From: Gammaproteobacteria bacterium
GTDB taxonomy: Bacteria; Pseudomonadota; Gammaproteobacteria; Steroidobacterales; Woeseiaceae
Direction: 5' to 3'
Length of the DNA stretch: 51,714 nt
Assembly (NCBI GenBank): GCA_004357475.1
Contig: SMWE01000023.1
Location: forward strand, 1 to 51,714
The notes beneath the pieces were generated by a model, which saw nothing but the letters and a program-made list of their open reading frames with translations, did not search any database and was not told the DNA's origin. The position numbers were made by a program, and so were the translations under genes. Of the stretch, positions 31,403 through 42,612 are shown one piece after another (within the stretch, counting starts at the first letter, position 1; each line of letters starts with the position of its first letter).

Positions 31403-33363
31403 AAACGGCGCGAGAATTCGTTCACCGAAGCTTGCAGTCTTTCGATTGCGGTGAGATCCGGCGGGCCATACCTGGCATCAAGGTATTGAGCAGTAATTGA
31501 TGCGGCATCGCCGGCCATTCCGGCCTGTTCGCGGGCAAGGCGGACCGCGTAAGACAATGGCGTTTCGCCACGGGCTGGCGGGACCCCGGATTTTTGCGTG
31601 AATTTCTGATACAGGATCGCTGCGGTATCCCTGGGCGGCGGACGATATCGCAGCATTAACAAAACACTGATTATTGCGATCAGTATTGTGACAATCGCCA
31701 CCAGCGTCAGCATCATCTGCCGCCAGTCCGGCTCATCCATGCCCAGCCATTCCATGAATTTGCCCTGGTTCTCCGGGCCGTAGCCCAGGATCAAATCGTT
31801 CCACTTGGCATTGAGCATGTCCCAGGTCAGCGTGAGCTGGTACAGAAATTCCGATGGTGCAGTGAAGCCCCAGCTCGCGGCAATGCCGTCAAACATCGCA
31901 GCGGATCGGCCGGACTCGATACGCTCGGGGGCGACGGCTGCTGTCGGATCGATTCGATACCATCCGCGGCCCGCCAGCCAGACTTCGGTCCAGGCATGCG
32001 CATCAGCCTGGCGGACGATCATGTAGTCACCCATCGGGTTCATTTCGCCACCCTGGTAGCCGAGCACGACCCGTGACGGGATTCCGACAGCACGCATCAT
32101 CACCGCGAACGCGGACGCATAGTGCTCGCAAAAGCCCCGGCGCGTGTCGAACAGAAAGCTGTCAACAGGGTCCCTGCCAAGCGCCGGTGGTTCGAGCGTG
32201 TAGAAATATTCTTCTTTGTTGAATTTCTGCAACACATCTCTGATGAACGCTTCTTCGCCAGGAGCGTCATCGCGCATTTGTCGCGAGAGTTCGAGCGTGC
32301 GCCGATTGCCGTTTTCCGGCAGGCGCGTGTAATAGGACCTCGCAAATTCAGGGAGCTTACTGTTCAGGCGAAAACTGGTATATGAGACAACGGTATAGGC
32401 GACGCGCTGATCAATTGGCTGCACGCTGGCTAGCTGATGCTGACGGGCCATAAACGTGTGGTCAAGGTCCCACTCATAGGGGATATCGAGCGCGATCACC
32501 CAGTGTTGTTGTGTCGGTTCCATGGTGACCTGGTAGCGAAGCGGGTCGCCAAGGTAGTCGACCTCGCGTCGCGCGCCGGATCCCAGGGATGGTTCATTGC
32601 CGGACCACGTGCGTCCGTTAAAACGATACAACACGAGTCCCCGCCAGTAGCGCTCCTGCGGTGGCGGCACTGTACCCTCAAACTTCACACGAAACGCCAC
32701 CGCGTTTGACATGGACAGTGAACTGATGTCACCCGGGCTCATCCGGTCACTCAATCCTGAGGACGCGCTGCTCGTGTCGATCGGCACTGCCCAGAATGGC
32801 GTTGCAATGCGGGGAAAGAAAATCCACATCGCGACGGTCAGCGGCGCAGCATACGCGATGAGCCGGGCCCCGGTTTTGAAACTATCGCCGATACTCACCT
32901 GGCTGCTGGTCGACATTCGCAGCCATGCAGTCATTGTGAAAAGGACGCCAGCAACCAGGTACGGCAGGGACCAGAGGAATTGTTCACGCAGTAGCGACGA
33001 CATGATCAGGAAAATCGAAATAAACAGCAGCACAAACTGGTCGCGCCGTTGCTTGGTCTCGAGCAACTTGAGTGCGGCCATTACCGTGAGCAGCGCCGAC
33101 CCGGGCCCGACGCCACTGATTGATTCGTAGGAAGCGAGAACGCCAATGAAACATATCAATGACAGGGCAATGCGTAGCCATGCTGGCGGCAGCCGCCAGC
33201 GTTTGCATTCAACCTGCCAGCGCCAGGCTGAGCAGGCAAGAAATACGAACGTTGCCCACAACGGCAGAAACTGGAGGTGGGGCAGGACCGAGAACGTCAG
33301 TGCGGCCAGCGTCCACGGCAGGCTGGCAAGGAGTGAGCCGTCGGTGCCCGAGCGTTTGCTCAT
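31399..33363 (-). CDS. TgpA-type transglutaminase (DUF3488/transglutaminase core)
   Basis: Polytopic N-terminus; catalytic RRGFCEHYASAFAVMMRAVGIPSRVVLGYQGGE...DAHAWTEVWLAGRGWYRIDPTAAV. Confidence 0.93.
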   Translation of the reverse strand: MSKRSGTDGSLLASLPWTLAALTFSVLPHLQFLPLWATFVFLACSAWRWQVECKRWRLPPAWLRIALSLICFIGVLASYESISGVGPGSALLTVMAALKLLETKQRRDQFVLLFISIFLIMSSLLREQFLWSLPYLVAGVLFTMTAWLRMSTSSQVSIGDSFKTGARLIAYAAPLTVAMWIFFPRIATPFWAVPIDTSSASSGLSDRMSPGDISSLSMSNAVAFRVKFEGTVPPPQERYWRGLVLYRFNGRTWSGNEPSLGSGARREVDYLGDPLRYQVTMEPTQQHWVIALDIPYEWDLDHTFMARQHQLASVQPIDQRVAYTVVSYTSFRLNSKLPEFARSYYTRLPENGNRRTLELSRQMRDDAPGEEAFIRDVLQKFNKEEYFYTLEPPALGRDPVDSFLFDTRRGFCEHYASAFAVMMRAVGIPSRVVLGYQGGEMNPMGDYMIVRQADAHAWTEVWLAGRGWYRIDPTAAVAPERIESGRSAAMFDGIAASWGFTAPSEFLYQLTLTWDMLNAKWNDLILGYGPENQGKFMEWLGMDEPDWRQMMLTLVAIVTILIAIISVLLMLRYRPPPRDTAAILYQKFTQKSGVPPARGETPLSYAVRLAREQAGMAGDAASITAQYLDARYGPPDLTAIERLQASVNEFSRRF

Positions 33364-34379
33364 GCTGCCCGCTCCTCAACCTGCGGCGGTAGCCTGCTAA
33401 AAAAGGCAAGGGACCGGAGGCAGTTGTGCCGATGCGCCTCGCCGTGCGCTGGCGGAAATTCATGCCCAGGCAGACGCAGGCCATAATCGCGCTGCGTTTG
33501 ATCTGCATCGATGATCCAGCGTGTCAGTATCGACAGACGCTGCTCGAAGTCATCCTCGTCAATCCCTTCAAAGTCAAACCACTGGCTACTGGTGTCTGCC
33601 CCGGAGAATTGTTTGGACAATAAGTCGCCGCTGCGCGCATAGGCTTTCCAGGCAACGTGTCGTGGTGAATCGCCGATCTGGAATTTGCGCAGTCCCGCGA
33701 AATCTTCCTCGCCGCGTGCGTCATGTTGGCGGTGCCCGTGCGCAGTTTGTGTCGGCGGTGGTGCGAGTGCGTAATCGGCAGGCCTGGGATACACGATGCC
33801 CTGCAGGTCCATATGCAGCCAGGCCCACGCACGAAATAACTCGAATGGGAACAGGGTTCTGATACCAAATCTGTCCAGTCGTACATGGCCACGCTGTTGC
33901 GTTGGAATCTCGAGGTGAAAAATGCGGCTTTCACCTGGCGCCAGATCGGCGATATCGCTCGTCACCCCAGCGGCGTAAATCTGCAAATGCGGTCTGCGGT
34001 TCTTCGAATGATTAGTGATCGCGATCCGGAATTCGGCGACCTGACCGGCGAAGACCGGGTCGACACCTGCAAAGCTCAGTTCCAGACGGACAAGATTGCG
34101 CTGGCACTGGTGCATTGATACGAATCCAAGGCCGGTCAGCAGAAACGTCAGCGCAAAAGACAGGTTATTGTTGTAGTTCATCGAGCCGAGCAGCATCGTA
34201 AAAGCCATCAATGCGAATACCAGCCCTATGGCTGTCGGCAGTATGTAAACGCGGCGCGAATGAAGTTCTGTAACCGGGCGATCTGTGCCCTGACGTTTGC
34301 GCGCCCAGCGCTCGACTTTAGCCTCGATGGCCCGGCGATATAGCCTGGGCTTAAGGTATTGCCACGGAATCGAGGACAT
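33360..34379 (-). CDS. DUF58 domain-containing membrane protein
   Basis: MSSIPWQYLKPRLYRRAIE...; GEEDFAGLRKFQIGDSPRHVAWKAYARSGDLLSKQF; start reset. Confidence 0.9.
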   Translation of the reverse strand: MSSIPWQYLKPRLYRRAIEAKVERWARKRQGTDRPVTELHSRRVYILPTAIGLVFALMAFTMLLGSMNYNNNLSFALTFLLTGLGFVSMHQCQRNLVRLELSFAGVDPVFAGQVAEFRIAITNHSKNRRPHLQIYAAGVTSDIADLAPGESRIFHLEIPTQQRGHVRLDRFGIRTLFPFELFRAWAWLHMDLQGIVYPRPADYALAPPPTQTAHGHRQHDARGEEDFAGLRKFQIGDSPRHVAWKAYARSGDLLSKQFSGADTSSQWFDFEGIDEDDFEQRLSILTRWIIDADQTQRDYGLRLPGHEFPPAHGEAHRHNCLRSLAFFSRLPPQVEERAA

Positions 34380-35370
34380 GTCGGCTGAGTTCGGCAGGCG
34401 TCCTGTATGCAGAATTACTGGCCGCTTTAAGTCGATGGCCCGCCACCGCAACAAATATCGCCTGCACATCGTCCGGGAATACGCCCGAGTGGTGTTCGAT
34501 GAACGCATGCGATCGGGCCGCGGCCACGAGGGCAAGTGAACCGCGCGGTGACAGCCCGGTTTCGATGTCCGGTGACTCGCGCGTAAACCGCACCAGTGCC
34601 TGCACATAGTCAATGAGCGGGTCAGTCATGTGAATTTTCGCCGCAGTTTCCTGAAGCTTGAGCAGAATGTCCGCGTTCAGTGCTGGCTTGATCTCGCTCA
34701 GGAGTTCGCGTCGGTCAACGCCCGTAATCAAGGCTCGTTCACTTTCCTCATCTGGATAGCCGAGCTCAAGCCGCATCAGAAATCGGTCGAGTTGTGATTC
34801 CGGTAACGGAAACGTGCCAATCTGATCCGATGGATTTTGCGTCGCGACTACGAAGTAGGGCGTCGGCAATTTGTGCGTTTTCCCGTCCACCGATACCTGG
34901 TGCTCTTCCATTGCCTCCAGCAGTGCACTTTGCGCTTTTGGGGTGGCGCGATTGACCTCATCTGCGAGAACGAGTTGCGCGAATATCGGTCCCGGTTGAA
35001 ACTTGAATACACCTTGCTGTTGCTGGAAAATTGAAACACCCACGATATCGGCCGGCAGCAGGTCGCTCGTAAATTGTATGCGCTGGAAACTCAAGCCCAG
35101 CACGCTTGCGAGTGACTGTGCGAGAATGGTTTTGCCCAATCCGGGGAGGTCTTCGATCAGCAGGTGGCCGCGAGCCAGCAGACAGGCGAGGGCGAGTGAA
35201 ATTTCCCTGTCCTTGCCGAGAATGATGCTGCCGAGCGATTGCCGCGCCTTGTCGACGGCTGCTCGTTGCGCATCCGCGCCCAAGGGCAACTGTTCGAGGG
35301 TGCTTCCGCGCTGCATCTGATACTCCTGTCCGGTGTGACTTGATTGTCCGATTGCCTGGCTGTGCGACAA
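34351..35370 (-). CDS. MoxR-family AAA ATPase
   Basis: LLIEDLPGLGKTILAQSLA, LVLADEVNRATPKAQSALLEAMEEHQVSVDG; start may be internal Met at about 35316. Confidence 0.95.
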   Translation of the reverse strand: MSHSQAIGQSSHTGQEYQMQRGSTLEQLPLGADAQRAAVDKARQSLGSIILGKDREISLALACLLARGHLLIEDLPGLGKTILAQSLASVLGLSFQRIQFTSDLLPADIVGVSIFQQQQGVFKFQPGPIFAQLVLADEVNRATPKAQSALLEAMEEHQVSVDGKTHKLPTPYFVVATQNPSDQIGTFPLPESQLDRFLMRLELGYPDEESERALITGVDRRELLSEIKPALNADILLKLQETAAKIHMTDPLIDYVQALVRFTRESPDIETGLSPRGSLALVAAARSHAFIEHHSGVFPDDVQAIFVAVAGHRLKAASNSAYRTPAELSRHVLDSVAIP

Positions 35371-35448
35371 CGACTCACAGTGTCGCGGATCGCAGGCGCC
35401 AATGCATCCTGCGCCCGTCAGGATTGTGAACCAATCCTCAAAATTCTG

Positions 35449-38205
35449 TTATCTGAGACCATCCAATCGGCCAAGTTGCTCGTCGAGCTGCGAAATCTGC
35501 AGTTCAAGCTCCGCTGCCTGGTGCCTGGTCTTTGTGACCACATCGGCAGGGGCATTGTTCACGAAATCCGGATTATCGAGCTTGGTCCGCATGCGCCCGA
35601 GATCGGTATTGGTGCGCTCTTGTTGCTTGCCAAGACGCGCTTTCTCGGCCTCGATGTCGATGATCCCGGCCATTGGCACCAGCAGCCGCACGTTGCCGAG
35701 GAGCGCCGTTGCAGAAGCCGGTGCCTCTTCATCCACAGCCAGCGAGCGGACGGACTCAATCCGCCCGACGTGCGCCAGCAAATGTGCGTTTTGCTCTGCA
35801 AATTCACGGTCTTTTTCAGCCGAATTCTCCAACAATACGGGAAGTGACTTGCCTGGGTGTATGTTCATTTCCCCGCGAATCTGCCGGATTCCAAGTATGA
35901 ACTGCCTGACCCACTCTGTTTCTTCCTCGATTGCCGCTCCGCTCGGGTGCATGCTGGCACCGGGATATTCCTGCAACATGATCGTGTCACCCGCTTTTCC
36001 GGCGACTGGTGCGACCTGCGCCCAGATTTCTTCGGTAATAAACGGCATGAGCGGATGCAACAAGCGCAACAGTTCTTCCAGGACCTCAATCAATGTCCGG
36101 CGAGTGCCGCGTTTCTGTGCAACCGTTGCCGAATCGGATTGCAGGACGGGTTTGGAAAGTTCCAGGTACCAGTCACAAAACTCATGCCAGGTAAATTCGT
36201 AAACCGTTTGCGCCACCAGGTCCAGTCGATAGTTTGCGAAATTATCGTGAACCGAGCTTACTGCTGCCTGTAATCGTGAGCGAATCCATTTGTCCGAGGC
36301 ACAGTATTCCTCCTCGCCCTCGTCGAGCGCGTCGGTATTCATCAACACGTAACGCGACGCATTCCACAGTTTGTTGCAGAAATTCTTGTAGCCCTCGATG
36401 CGCCCGAGATCGAATCGAATATCCCGGCCAGTCGTCGCAAGAGATGCAAACGTAAAGCGCAGGGCATCGGCGCCATATTCGTCGATCCCGTTTGGAAACT
36501 CTTTTCTGGTTGCCTTCTCGATCTTTGGCTTCAGATGAGTTTGCATTAACCCGCTCGTTCTCTTGTCAAGCAGCGTGTCGAGATCGACACCGTCGATAAA
36601 ATCAATCGGGTCCAGAACGTTGCCCTTGGACTTCGACATCTTTTGCCCGTCATGGTCACGAATGAGGCCGTGGATATACACCTCGTGAAAAGGGACGTCG
36701 TCCATAAACTTCAGGCCGAGCATGATCATCCTGGCAACCCAGAAGAAAATAATGTCAAAGCTGGTCACCAGAACCTGGCCCGGATAAAATAGCTTTAGTG
36801 AATCTGTTTGTTCGGGCCAGCCCTGCGTTGTGAACGGCCACAACCCGGATGAGAACCAGGTGTCCAGAACATCGTCGTCCTGGCGCAGGGCTACCGAATC
36901 ATCGATGTTGTGCTTCTTGCGCGCCTCGTCCTCGTTACGAGCGACATAAATATTGCCGGCATCGTCGTACCAGGCCGGGATGCGGTGCCCCCACCAGAGC
37001 TGCCGGCTGATACACCAGTCCTTAATGTTGTACATCCAGTCGAAATAGGTCTTCGACCAGTTTTCCGGGATAAAGCGGATCTTTCCGGTTTCGACGGCCT
37101 CGATGGCCGGCTTTGCCAGCGGTGCGATATCGATGTACCACTGATCGGTCAGGTAGGGTTCAATGATCGCGCCGCTGCGATCACCACGCGGCAGTGTCAG
37201 CTGGTATTCCTCGACTTTGTCCAGCAAGCCCAGATTCTCGAGGTCATCAACAATCTTCTTGCGCGCCTCGAATCGATCGAGGCCACGATAGGCCTCAGGC
37301 GCTGCTTCATTGATCGCTGCGTTGTCATCAAAAATATTGTACTGAGGCAGGTCGTGCCGCTTGCCGATTTCATAATCATTGAAATCATGCGCCGGCGTAA
37401 TCTTGACGCATCCGGTACCGAATTCCGGATCGACATACTCATCGGCGATGACCGGCATACGGCGATCGACCAGCGGCAGAATAATTTCCTGGCCGACGAG
37501 GTGTTTATATCGAGCATCCTCCGGATGGACGGCAACGGCACTGTCGCCAAGCATCGTTTCGGGTCGCGTTGTTGCGACGACAAGATGTCCGTCACCCGAC
37601 GCCAGTGGATATCGAAAATGCCAGAGATGTCCAGACTCTTCGCTGTCCAGCACCTCCAGGTCGGAAAGGGCGGTGTGCAGCACAGGATCCCAGTTGACGA
37701 GGCGATTGCCACGGTAGATCAGTCCGTCATCGTGAAGTCTGACGAACACTTCAGTGACGGCAGCGGATAATTCGTCGTCCATCGTGAAGCGATCACGCTG
37801 CCAGTCGACGGAGGCACCCATGCGCCGCAACTGATTGCAAATTTGGCCGCCGGATTCGTGCTTCCATTCCCAGACACGCTCAACGAATTTATCGCGCCCC
37901 AGTTCGATTCGGGACGTGCCCTCATCCTGAAGTTGCCGTTCGACCACCATTTGCGTGGCAATGCCGGCATGATCCATGCCCGGTTGCCAAAGCGTATTGC
38001 GGCCCTGCATCCTGTGGTAACGGGTCAACGCATCCATGATCGTGTCCTGGAAGGCATGACCCATGTGCAGCGTGCCGGTCACATTGGGTGGCGGGATAAC
38101 GATGCAGTAGGGATCTCCTTTGCCGCGTGGTGCAAACCAGCCGTTCTTTTCCCAACGCTCGTACTGACGCTGCTCTATGTCCTTAGGGCGGTATGACTTG
38201 TCCAT
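35449..38205 (-). CDS. valS: Valyl-tRNA synthetase
   Basis: [49 protein letters not shown]-terminal coiled-coil arm. Confidence 0.98.
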   Translation of the reverse strand: MDKSYRPKDIEQRQYERWEKNGWFAPRGKGDPYCIVIPPPNVTGTLHMGHAFQDTIMDALTRYHRMQGRNTLWQPGMDHAGIATQMVVERQLQDEGTSRIELGRDKFVERVWEWKHESGGQICNQLRRMGASVDWQRDRFTMDDELSAAVTEVFVRLHDDGLIYRGNRLVNWDPVLHTALSDLEVLDSEESGHLWHFRYPLASGDGHLVVATTRPETMLGDSAVAVHPEDARYKHLVGQEIILPLVDRRMPVIADEYVDPEFGTGCVKITPAHDFNDYEIGKRHDLPQYNIFDDNAAINEAAPEAYRGLDRFEARKKIVDDLENLGLLDKVEEYQLTLPRGDRSGAIIEPYLTDQWYIDIAPLAKPAIEAVETGKIRFIPENWSKTYFDWMYNIKDWCISRQLWWGHRIPAWYDDAGNIYVARNEDEARKKHNIDDSVALRQDDDVLDTWFSSGLWPFTTQGWPEQTDSLKLFYPGQVLVTSFDIIFFWVARMIMLGLKFMDDVPFHEVYIHGLIRDHDGQKMSKSKGNVLDPIDFIDGVDLDTLLDKRTSGLMQTHLKPKIEKATRKEFPNGIDEYGADALRFTFASLATTGRDIRFDLGRIEGYKNFCNKLWNASRYVLMNTDALDEGEEEYCASDKWIRSRLQAAVSSVHDNFANYRLDLVAQTVYEFTWHEFCDWYLELSKPVLQSDSATVAQKRGTRRTLIEVLEELLRLLHPLMPFITEEIWAQVAPVAGKAGDTIMLQEYPGASMHPSGAAIEEETEWVRQFILGIRQIRGEMNIHPGKSLPVLLENSAEKDREFAEQNAHLLAHVGRIESVRSLAVDEEAPASATALLGNVRLLVPMAGIIDIEAEKARLGKQQERTNTDLGRMRTKLDNPDFVNNAPADVVTKTRHQAAELELQISQLDEQLGRLDGLR

Positions 38206-38261
38206 GGAGGCGATCTGCGGGAAGGGTTCGATTGAATGAGCAGCGGGAGCTGGTTGCGGGT

Positions 38262-38690
38262 TTACAGCTTGTGAGTATCGAGTGTATGCCCCCGCTCACG
38301 ATAATCAACAAATCGCCGGCGGCTCCGGGTTTTAGCGTCTTCGTCGGAGCTTACAATTTCTGCAACGCGCGGGAAAGATTCTGCGATCGCAGGAATTTCT
38401 TCGCTCAGATTGATCAGCAAATCACAGTCGCGGGACGGCGCGGATTCGCAGCCGATCGTAATCGGTGCCGATATATCGGCACCGGATTGCCCGAGGACTT
38501 CATGGGGAACAAAACTCCCGTCCCTGAACGTCCACAACAGGTCATCGATCTGTTGCACAGATTGGCGGTCCGTGACGTGAATGTGAACCGTATTGTTGAG
38601 ACGGTAGGCTTTTTCGGCGAGTCGACAGGCAAATCGTTGCCGGGTCTGTTCGCCCGAGCCGCCGATTACGTAAAAATCAACCTTTGACAC
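38262..38690 (-). CDS. holC: DNA polymerase III chi subunit
   Basis: (V)[63 protein letters not shown]; between valS and pepA; GTG start. Confidence 0.93.
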   Translation of the reverse strand: MSKVDFYVIGGSGEQTRQRFACRLAEKAYRLNNTVHIHVTDRQSVQQIDDLLWTFRDGSFVPHEVLGQSGADISAPITIGCESAPSRDCDLLINLSEEIPAIAESFPRVAEIVSSDEDAKTRSRRRFVDYRERGHTLDTHKL

Positions 38691-38692
38691 AA

Positions 38693-40189
38693 TCAGGGCA
38701 GCGCTCCGGCCCGCTGTAACAGGAATTCGGTCAACATGGGCACGGGGCGGCCGGTGCTGCCCTTCTTGCCGCCGCTTTGCCAGGCGGTGCCCGCAATATC
38801 GAGATGTGCCCAGTTCAAGCCGTCTGTGAACTTGCTCAGGAAGCAAGCCGCGGTGATGGCGCCGCCTTCACGACTGCCAATATTGGCGAAGTCCGCAAAA
38901 TTACTGCGCAACTGTTTTTCATACTCTTCAGCCAGCGGCATTCGCCAGCCGCGATCATCGGCGGCGATTCCCGCCTCGGTGAGTTGATCGGCCAGATCAT
39001 CGTGCTTGCTCATGACTGCGGTTCGGTGATGGCCCAATGCGATGACGCATGCACCCGTCAGCGTTGCAACATCAATCAAAACGTCCGGTTTAAAGCGACG
39101 TGCGTAGGTTAATGCGTCGCACAAAATCAAACGGCCTTCGGCATCGGTATTCAGGATCTCGATAGTCTTTCCCGACATACTGGTGACGATATCGCCAGGG
39201 CGCGTTGCCGTTCCGCTTGGCAGGTTTTCACAGGTTGGGACCACGACGTTTAAATTGATGGGCAGCTTCAATTTTTCGACGATCGACATTGTGGCGATGA
39301 CGCTGGCGGCACCGCACATGTCGAATTTCATTTCGTCCATGCCGGGACCCGGTTTCAGTGAAATGCCCCCGGCATCGAAGGTAATGCCCTTGCCAACCAG
39401 TACCACCGGTTTCTTTTTTGCCGCACCCCGGTATTGCATCACGATCAGTTTAGCCGGTTCGGTCGTGCCGCCGGTGACCGAAAGGAAGGCATGCATTCCA
39501 AGTCGTTTGATTTCTGCCTCGCCCAGGACCTTCGTTGTCACGTTGCGTTGCTGGCGAGCGATTTTTTGTGCAGCTCGCGCAAGGTAAGAAGGTGTGCAGA
39601 CGTTGGGGGGCAGGTTACCCAGATCGCGTGCCAGCGACATGCCCTCGACAATTGCCTGTGCGTGCTGTGCGCCAAGCATTGCTTGCGCCGTGTCGCTGCG
39701 CTTCCTGACGGCAAGGCCGGTTTTCTTTATTGACGGAGTGCGCCGCTTCTTTCGACTTTTCATTTCGTCGAAGGCGTAAAAACAGCTGCCGGCTGTTTCG
39801 ACGGCGTAACGTGCAAGGTAATATGGGCTGGATCCGGCCACGTCTTCCAGCGTCAGGTAAATCACGATGTCACGAACTTTGCTACCCTTGATCAGGTTAA
39901 TTGCGGTTTCGATTGCGCGCCGGAACTGCTTGATGCCGAACTCAGCTGATTTCCCAAGTCCGACGACGAGCACGCGTTGCGACCGGACACCAGGTAGCGC
40001 CGGCAATAAAAGGCTGGTGCCTGCACGACCCGAGATATCACCATCTTTGACATGGCGTTTGATCAGTCCCTTGCTTGCAGCATCGATATCGGCCGCACCG
40101 AGGCCAAGCTTGCCTTTTTCATAGACGCCGACAATGATGCAGCCTCCCGCTCGCCGGGATGCCGCACTTGTGGTCGTAAAGAATTCCAT
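38693..40189 (-). CDS. pepA: Leucyl aminopeptidase (M17)
   Basis: VLVGKGITFDAGGISLKPGPGMDEMKFDMCGAA, NTDAEGRLILCDALTYA. Confidence 0.97.
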   Translation of the reverse strand: MEFFTTTSAASRRAGGCIIVGVYEKGKLGLGAADIDAASKGLIKRHVKDGDISGRAGTSLLLPALPGVRSQRVLVVGLGKSAEFGIKQFRRAIETAINLIKGSKVRDIVIYLTLEDVAGSSPYYLARYAVETAGSCFYAFDEMKSRKKRRTPSIKKTGLAVRKRSDTAQAMLGAQHAQAIVEGMSLARDLGNLPPNVCTPSYLARAAQKIARQQRNVTTKVLGEAEIKRLGMHAFLSVTGGTTEPAKLIVMQYRGAAKKKPVVLVGKGITFDAGGISLKPGPGMDEMKFDMCGAASVIATMSIVEKLKLPINLNVVVPTCENLPSGTATRPGDIVTSMSGKTIEILNTDAEGRLILCDALTYARRFKPDVLIDVATLTGACVIALGHHRTAVMSKHDDLADQLTEAGIAADDRGWRMPLAEEYEKQLRSNFADFANIGSREGGAITAACFLSKFTDGLNWAHLDIAGTAWQSGGKKGSTGRPVPMLTEFLLQRAGALP

Positions 40190-40425
40190 ACGCAAAAAGC
40201 CCTTTCTCGCCATAGCCGGGGAAAATCACCTGTGCGCCGGCATCGGCGACGCCGAATACGAAGGATCAGGTGAGGCTCCGATCTTTGATCTTGTTGTTGA
40301 TCGTCCCAGGGACCTGCGTGACCCAGGGACTGTCCCGGAGATTTCAAAGCCTGTAGTCTAACCGATCCGGTCGAACAAGGGCCATTTCCAGCTGTCCGAA
40401 TATCAGGGAAATCACAGATATAGCA

Positions 40426-41520
40426 ATGCTTCGCATACTCGATCGATACATATTCCGGGAGATTGCACAGACCTGGCTGGCAGTAACAATGGTGCTGCTA
40501 TTCATCCTGCTGACGAACCAGTTTGCCCGGGTTCTTGGCGATGTTGCCAAGGACAAATTTCCGAAAGATGCGATTTTCCAGATCATCGGCTTGACCGGAT
40601 TGCAGTACATGACGATCCTTGTGCCGATCGGCCTGTTTCTTTCAGTGATGCTCGCGCTCGGCCGCCTGTACAGCGATAGCGAGATGCCGGCAATGATGGC
40701 CTGCCGTGTTGGGCCGATGGGCATTTACCGTCCCTTATCCTGGATTCTGATTCCGCTCGTAGCCGGCGTCGCCTGGTTGGCGATGGATGTAGCGCCTCGT
40801 GCCCTGACGGAAATTGAGCGCATCGGATTGGAAGCGCGCCGGCAGGCAGATCTGGCCAGCATCGAACCCGGCCGCTTTATCAGCGACAAGACCGGCAGCG
40901 CCGTCGTTTACGCCGAAAAAGTACTTGGTCCCGGAACGGTCGAAAATGTGTTTCTGCAACGGCGCACTGACAGCGGCAGTGTCGAGGTTGTAATCGCGGA
41001 ACGCGGCGAGCAACGCGATTCGGCTGATCCGAACACCCGCTTTCTGGTCCTGTTTAACGGTCGGCGTTACGAAGGCGTACCCGGTACCACTAATTTTCGC
41101 GTCATGGAATTCGCGGAACACGGAATTCCTTATCATCTTCCGAGTGTCGAGAAACCGGAACCCAGACCACGCGCGATGCTGACCGCCAACCTCATGGCCT
41201 CGTCAGATCCGGTACATATCGCAGAATTGCATTGGCGCATCGGCGTGCCGCTCGCGACATTGATCCTTGCGTTAATCGCCGTGCCGCTGAGCCGAAGTCA
41301 GCCCAGGCAGGGACGATACGGACGGCTGGCGATCGGGCTGCTGGTATTCATTATATATTTCAACCTGCTGAGTGCCGGCAAGGCGTGGCTCGAGCAAAGT
41401 ACGGTGCCCGGATCGGTTGGCCTGTGGTGGGTCCATGGACTGATGCTGTTGTTCGCGCTGGGGATGCTTGGAATGCAGAATGGTATTCACCGCCGGCTGT
41501 TCACGCTGAGGACGAGGTGA
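40426..41520 (+). CDS. lptF: LPS export permease LptF
   Basis: LRILDRYIFREIAQTWLAVTMVLLFILLTNQFARVLGD...; divergent from pepA, upstream of lptG. Confidence 0.95.
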   Translation: MLRILDRYIFREIAQTWLAVTMVLLFILLTNQFARVLGDVAKDKFPKDAIFQIIGLTGLQYMTILVPIGLFLSVMLALGRLYSDSEMPAMMACRVGPMGIYRPLSWILIPLVAGVAWLAMDVAPRALTEIERIGLEARRQADLASIEPGRFISDKTGSAVVYAEKVLGPGTVENVFLQRRTDSGSVEVVIAERGEQRDSADPNTRFLVLFNGRRYEGVPGTTNFRVMEFAEHGIPYHLPSVEKPEPRPRAMLTANLMASSDPVHIAELHWRIGVPLATLILALIAVPLSRSQPRQGRYGRLAIGLLVFIIYFNLLSAGKAWLEQSTVPGSVGLWWVHGLMLLFALGMLGMQNGIHRRLFTLRTR

Positions 41521-42584
41521 TGGGACTCCTGAGCAGTTACCTGATGCGCTCTATCCTGATGGGTACTGCGCTGGTCATGCTTGTATTGCTCGCATTGGCC
41601 GGACTAATTGAATTCATTAGCCAGCTTGACGACACGCAGGGAAATTACGGTGTTCCCGAGGCACTCTTATTTGCGTTGCTCCGACTGCCCCAACTGTCGT
41701 TCGAGATGTTACCGATAGCCGCGTTAATCGGATCACTGCTTGGGCTTGGTGACCTCGCGAGCCACAGTGAACTGGTCGTGATGCGCACTGCGGGACTATC
41801 GCTTACCCGGCTGGCCGGGATGGTGGCGATTTCCGGCGTAGTGCTTATGATCCTGACCGGGGTCATTGGGGAATTCATTGGTCCGCCGCTCGACTATTTC
41901 GCAAGGACGATGCGTGACGAAGGAAGGTATGAGCAGGAAGAGAGGGATATCGGTACTGCCGCCTGGGTGAAGGACGGCCCGGTGATCCTGCACCTGGAAC
42001 GGATCAATCCGGAGTTCGAGTTTGGTGCACTGTACATATTTCGTTTCAACGAAGACAATACGCTGAAGTCGATTGCACGAGCAGAAAATTCGGGTATCGA
42101 CGATTCCGACAATTGGATCCTGGAAAACTTTCGGGAAACCCGGTTCCGTGATGATGGTGTGCAAGTCGTTGAATCATCCATTGCGGTCGAGTCGTTTGAT
42201 GTGAATGGTGAATTACTCGGTATTACACTCGTTAAGCCGGTGAGTCTCTCGGCCCGCGGCCTGATGAGTTACATCAGTTATCTCCGGAAAAACGAACTGA
42301 GCGCCGCACGCTATGAAACGGAATTATGGTCGCGCATCTCGAAAACCGTCACCATTGTCATCATGCCGGTGCTGGCCCTGGCGTTCGTATTCGGGTCATT
42401 GCGATCCTCAGGATCCGGCAGCCGCCTCCTGATCGGCGTGCTTATTGGACTTGCCTATTTCCTGGGGAGCAAGATGATCGCAAACTCGGGCCAGGTGTTT
42501 AATCTGAATCCCGCGGTGGTCACCTGGGTGCCGTCGATAGCGCTCCTGATGGTAACGGCGTTTTCCCTCAGCCGTGTCAGATAG
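41520..42584 (+). CDS. lptG: LPS export permease LptG
   Basis: MGLLSSYLMRSILMGTALVMLVLLALAGLIEFISQLDD...; ATG overlaps the lptF stop. Confidence 0.94.
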   Translation: MGLLSSYLMRSILMGTALVMLVLLALAGLIEFISQLDDTQGNYGVPEALLFALLRLPQLSFEMLPIAALIGSLLGLGDLASHSELVVMRTAGLSLTRLAGMVAISGVVLMILTGVIGEFIGPPLDYFARTMRDEGRYEQEERDIGTAAWVKDGPVILHLERINPEFEFGALYIFRFNEDNTLKSIARAENSGIDDSDNWILENFRETRFRDDGVQVVESSIAVESFDVNGELLGITLVKPVSLSARGLMSYISYLRKNELSAARYETELWSRISKTVTIVIMPVLALAFVFGSLRSSGSGSRLLIGVLIGLAYFLGSKMIANSGQVFNLNPAVVTWVPSIALLMVTAFSLSRVR

Positions 42585-42612
42585 TCAAGAAATCGCGGCG
42601 TCCCGTCGCGAA

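Noticed and set aside
31399-35370. tgpA-DUF58-moxR cluster as a novel system
   Set aside because: This is a widespread, known transglutaminase/DUF58/MoxR arrangement with intact catalytic residues; nothing unusual seen.
36910-37770. 286-aa plus-strand ORF antisense to valS
   Set aside because: Lies wholly within the confidently identified valS; low-complexity, no recognisable family; typical antisense codon-bias artefact.
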